DNA from: Candidatus Aenigmatarchaeota archaeon
GTDB taxonomy: Archaea > Aenigmatarchaeota > Aenigmatarchaeia > QMZP01 > JAFGSV01
NCBI GenBank assembly: GCA_030624445.1
Contig: JAUXKD010000015.1
Location: 1-7,899 of the forward strand
Direction: 5' to 3'
Length of the DNA stretch: 7,899 bases
In this document: one piece after another, positions 6,262 through 7,899 of the stretch
Layout: every line of letters begins with the position of its first letter
Position numbering within the stretch: position 1 is the first letter of the stretch
Position numbers and translations under genes: made by a program
The notes under the pieces: model-generated
The model's input: the letters and a program-made list of their open reading frames with translations, nothing else
Told to the model about the DNA's origin: nothing
Database searches by the model: none

Positions 6262-6284
6262 CTTTTCATTTTTAACTTTTTTAA
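6262..6284 (+). terminator. T-rich tract: rnp3-rnp2 terminator and PHP-gene promoter
   Basis: Runs of 4, 5 and 6 T (TTTTCATTTTTAACTTTTTT) lie 31-51 bases after the rnp2 stop and fit an archaeal U-tract terminator. The same stretch contains TATA-like sequence (TTTTTTAA around 6276-6283) centred about 27 nt before ATG 6306, so it may also be the promoter of the PHP gene. An AT-rich 6-bp inverted repeat (TTCATT 6265-6270, AATGAA 6283-6288) frames it. Confidence 0.4.
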
Positions 6285-6305
6285 TGAACCGGGTAAATGA
6301 ATCTT

Positions 6306-6980
6306 ATGAAAATAGATCTGCATACCCATACATATTATTCGGACGATGCCTCACAGAGCCCCGAGGAGCTCGTGAAAGCCGCCAAGACCAAAGGCATGCA
6401 GGGGATTGCAATAACGGACCACAATACGACCGGGGCCTGGAAAAGGGTAGCAAAAGCCGGGAAGAAATACGAACTGGGGGTAATCCTGGGTGAGGAGATA
6501 AAGATATTCCAGAACGGGGCCCAAATCGGGGAGGTCATTGGCCTCTTTCTGAATGATGAGATAACTCCGGGGGAGTTCCCCGATGTCAGGGATAAGATAA
6601 GGGAACAAGGGGGGATTCTTGTCGTGGCTCACCCTTTTGACGTCCTGAGGAACGCTTTCAAAAGGCTTGAGGAGTTCAAGAAGGACTTCGACGCCGTAGA
6701 GGTTTTGAACTCCAGGGCCGTGTTCAACAGGTTCAACAAGAAAGCGCTCGAATTCGCGAGGAAGAACAGGATCGCTATGACAGGGGGTTCGGACGCCCAC
6801 TGCACCTTCGAGGTTGGGAATGGTTACACGATAGCGGACATTTCAGAGATCGGGGATCTGGGAAAGGCCATAGAGAAAAGGAAAACAAAGGCGTCCGGCA
6901 AGAAGTCGAACCCGCTCATCCATTCGGTTTCCACGGTCGCAAAGCTGGGATTCATAGGAAAGCCCTCGGATTCAGCCTAG
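6306..6980 (+). CDS. PHP-domain metal-dependent phosphoesterase
   Basis: This 224-aa PHP-superfamily hydrolase is expected to bind two or three metal ions and cleave phosphoester bonds. With numbering from ATG 6306, the metal ligands are DLHTHT (H6, H8), TDHNT (D38, H39), GEEI (E63), AHPFD (H109) and GGSDAH (D163, H165), the complete set for an active enzyme. The layout matches stand-alone PHP proteins such as TrpH/YciV-type phosphatases and 5'-3' exonucleases, not histidinol phosphatase or polymerase X. A short basic tail (about 190-224, with KKSN and KLGFIGKP) follows the core. Homologues usually begin M-K-I-D-L-H, which favours ATG 6306; ATG 6297, three codons earlier, is possible. It follows the RNase P genes on the same strand by 74 bp and its 3' end overlaps the convergent padR gene. 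The natural substrate is not shown by the sequence. Confidence 0.88.
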   Translation: MKIDLHTHTYYSDDASQSPEELVKAAKTKGMQGIAITDHNTTGAWKRVAKAGKKYELGVILGEEIKIFQNGAQIGEVIGLFLNDEITPGEFPDVRDKIREQGGILVVAHPFDVLRNAFKRLEEFKKDFDAVEVLNSRAVFNRFNKKALEFARKNRIAMTGGSDAHCTFEVGNGYTIADISEIGDLGKAIEKRKTKASGKKSNPLIHSVSTVAKLGFIGKPSDSA

Positions 6981-7280
6981 CATTTCCGCCCGTCTTCTGT
7001 AGAATTCAACGGCCTTTCTGAGTTCGTCCTTTCCGTCCCCGGTTACACTGTAGACCTTTCTCCTGCCTTCGGCCTTCTTGACGACGAGCCCCCTGCCGGT
7101 CAGATGATACAGTACCCTGTACGCTGTAACCGTCCCCGGCCTGAAACCGAAGCGCCTTTCTATCTCATTTCTGAGCATGTAGGCGTGGGTCGGCTTGTCC
7201 TGCAGTATCCTGAGAATGTACATCCAGAGGCAGTCCTTTGTGTTCAGGTCATTGAGCCTCTTCATCAGTTTGCCGTGCAT
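6972..7280 (-). CDS. PadR-family transcriptional regulator
   Basis: This 102-aa protein is a compact winged-helix repressor of the PadR family. The N-terminal helix (about 14-28, WMYILRILQDKP), the THAYMLRNEIERRFGF pair (31-46) and the recognition helix PGTVTAYRVLYHLTGRGLV (48-66) are followed by the wing VVKKAEGRRKVYSVTGDG (66-83). A C-terminal helix (84-100, ELRKAVEFYRRRAEML) probably dimerises it. It lacks the longer C-terminal domain of larger PadR proteins. No effector pocket can be predicted. The gene is divergent from ino1 with 70 bp between the ATGs. That gap holds two matching palindromes, one next to each gene, so it probably represses ino1 and itself. Its last nine bases overlap the end of the convergent PHP gene. 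A Met at codon 6 is an alternative start. Confidence 0.9.
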   Translation of the reverse strand: MHGKLMKRLNDLNTKDCLWMYILRILQDKPTHAYMLRNEIERRFGFRPGTVTAYRVLYHLTGRGLVVKKAEGRRKVYSVTGDGKDELRKAVEFYRRRAEMLG

Positions 7281-7290
7281 GGTAATTTAT

Positions 7291-7310
7291 TATTTTACCA
7301 GCATAAAATA
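7291..7310. promoter_or_regulatory. Palindromic operator 1 (padR side)
   Basis: TATTTTA-CCAGCA-TAAAATA is a perfect 7-bp inverted repeat around six bases, centred 7300.5, ten bases from the padR ATG. Its outer seven-base arms are identical to those of the second palindrome at 7329-7348. It overlaps the AAAATATATAAG TATA-like core (7305-7316). Binding by a PadR dimer is inferred, not shown. Confidence 0.72.
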
Positions 7311-7317
7311 TATAAGT
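7305..7317. promoter_or_regulatory. Bidirectional TATA region for padR and ino1
   Basis: AAAATATATAAGT on the plus strand is centred about 40 nt before the ino1 ATG, giving a leader of about 14 nt with a Shine-Dalgarno AGGT (7339-7342). On the minus strand the same bases read CTTATATATTTT and would start padR transcription within a few bases of its ATG. It overlaps palindrome 1, so an occupied operator would block TBP binding. Confidence 0.45.
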
Positions 7318-7328
7318 ATTGCCGGCTA

Positions 7329-7348
7329 TATTTTATACAGGTAAAATA
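7329..7348. promoter_or_regulatory. Palindromic operator 2 (ino1 side)
   Basis: TATTTTA-TACAGG-TAAAATA has the same perfect 7-bp arms and six-base spacer length as operator 1, centred 7338.5, exactly 38 bp away. It ends two bases before the ino1 ATG and covers the AGGT ribosome binding site and the likely transcription start. A bound regulator would therefore block initiation of ino1. Confidence 0.72.
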
Positions 7349-7350
7349 CT

Positions 7351-7899
7351 ATGCCGAAGGAAATAAGATTCGCGGTTGCGGGAGTCGGGAATTGCGCAAG
7401 CAGCCTCATACAGGGTTTGTTCTATTACAAAGGCGCCGAAGAGGGTGAGGTACCGGGCCTGATGCATACAAACTTCGGAGGTTATCTCATAAAGCATATC
7501 AAACCGGTCGCCGCGTTCGATATCGACAAAAGGAAGGTTGGCAAGGATCTGGGCGAAGCGATATTCGCAAAGCCCAACTGCACCACCGTGTTCCATAAGG
7601 ATGTCCCGAAATTGGGAGTTGAAGTCAAGAAGGGTCCCGTGCTCGACGGCGTCGCAGCCCACATGAACGAGCACCCGGAAGATCGGACCTTCGCCCTATC
7701 CGATGACTCAACCGACGATGTTGCAAAGGAACTCAAAGAGAGCGGGGCCGATGTCCTGATAAACTACATGCCTGTGGGCTCTGAAGATGCCACAATGTTT
7801 TATGCAAAGGCCGCCCTGGAAGCGGGATGCGGCATCATAAACTGTATGCCTGTCTTCATTGCGTCGACTCCGGAATGGGCAAAAAAATTCAAGGAAAAG
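7351..7899 (+). CDS. ino1: Myo-inositol-1-phosphate synthase, N-terminal part (cut by window edge)
   Basis: The frame runs 183 codons from ATG 7351 to the window end without a stop; the full enzyme is about 360-390 aa. It converts glucose 6-phosphate to 1L-myo-inositol 1-phosphate using bound NAD, the first step to inositol lipids and, in some archaea, di-myo-inositol phosphate. The dinucleotide fold opens the protein: FAVAGVGNCASSLIQG (7-22). VPGLMHTNFGGY (34-45), VAAFDIDKRKVGKDL (53-67), GPVLDGV (95-101), INYMPVGSEDA (137-147), FYAKAALEAG (150-159) and NCMPVFIASTPEWAKKF (164-180) follow. These closely track the actinobacterial/archaeal (Mycobacterium-type) Ino1 family, not the longer eukaryotic one. 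The C-terminal catalytic and tetramerisation part lies outside the window. AGGT at 7339-7342 is a well-spaced ribosome binding site. A divergent PadR gene and paired palindromes upstream suggest repression. Confidence 0.95.
   Translation, partial: MPKEIRFAVAGVGNCASSLIQGLFYYKGAEEGEVPGLMHTNFGGYLIKHIKPVAAFDIDKRKVGKDLGEAIFAKPNCTTVFHKDVPKLGVEVKKGPVLDGVAAHMNEHPEDRTFALSDDSTDDVAKELKESGADVLINYMPVGSEDATMFYAKAALEAGCGIINCMPVFIASTPEWAKKFKEK

Noticed and set aside
6306..6980. PHP protein as histidinol phosphatase or DNA polymerase X
   Set aside because: It is only about 224 aa, has no polymerase domains, and its motif layout fits the stand-alone TrpH-like group; there are no histidine genes nearby.
7326..7338. 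CTATATTTTATAC as the ino1 TATA box
   Set aside because: Its centre is only about 19 nt before the ATG, so transcription would begin inside the coding region; the box at 7305-7317 fits better.

Overview
The window looks like chromosomal DNA of an archaeon. It carries two protein subunits of archaeal/eukaryal RNase P (Rnp3/Rpp30 and Rnp2/Pop5), a Hef/FANCM-type helicase, a PadR regulator, short intergenic gaps with TATA-like boxes (several about 26 nt from the start codon, as expected for leaderless transcripts), and GGTG-type ribosome binding sites. The lineage cannot be fixed from this sequence; a euryarchaeal or DPANN-like genome is plausible. Most genes are around 55% GC in the lines I counted by hand. 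One gene (3243-4364, minus) is clearly lower, about 43%.

Layout. (1) 1-1607, minus strand: a three-gene group of a retropepsin-like RimK partner protease (1212-1607), a RimK-type ATP-grasp glutamate ligase (289-1164), and, beyond a 142-bp gap with its own promoter, the N-terminus of a second ATP-grasp-like protein cut by the window edge (1-146). This looks like a peptide-bond-forming modification system with an associated protease. (2) 1639-3192, plus: a Hef-type DNA helicase without the XPF nuclease half, transcribed divergently from the protease gene across only 31 bp. (3) 3243-4364, minus: an unrecognised 373-aa protein whose motifs fit a divergent aminoglycoside-phosphotransferase/choline-kinase-like fold, in a low-GC patch. 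(4) 4540-5172, minus: protein-L-isoaspartate O-methyltransferase, followed by a hairpin-plus-U7 terminator. (5) 5241-6231, plus: the RNase P genes rnp3-rnp2, one base apart, then a PHP-domain metal phosphoesterase (6306-6980). (6) 6972-7899: a PadR-family regulator (minus) divergent from myo-inositol-1-phosphate synthase (plus, cut by the window edge). The 70-bp gap between these two holds two near-identical 20-bp palindromes that look like operators.

How the genes work together. The RimK/protease pair probably acts on one target peptide or protein. The RNase P subunits form one transcription unit, and a PHP phosphoesterase (a fold related to Rpp30) follows them. PadR probably controls ino1, and so inositol phosphate supply for inositol lipids or inositol-based solutes, as well as its own gene. 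No stretch longer than 300 bases lacks a gene; the longest gaps are 4365-4539 (175 bp) and 147-288 (142 bp). I saw no rRNA, tRNA, CRISPR array, insertion sequence or attachment site.
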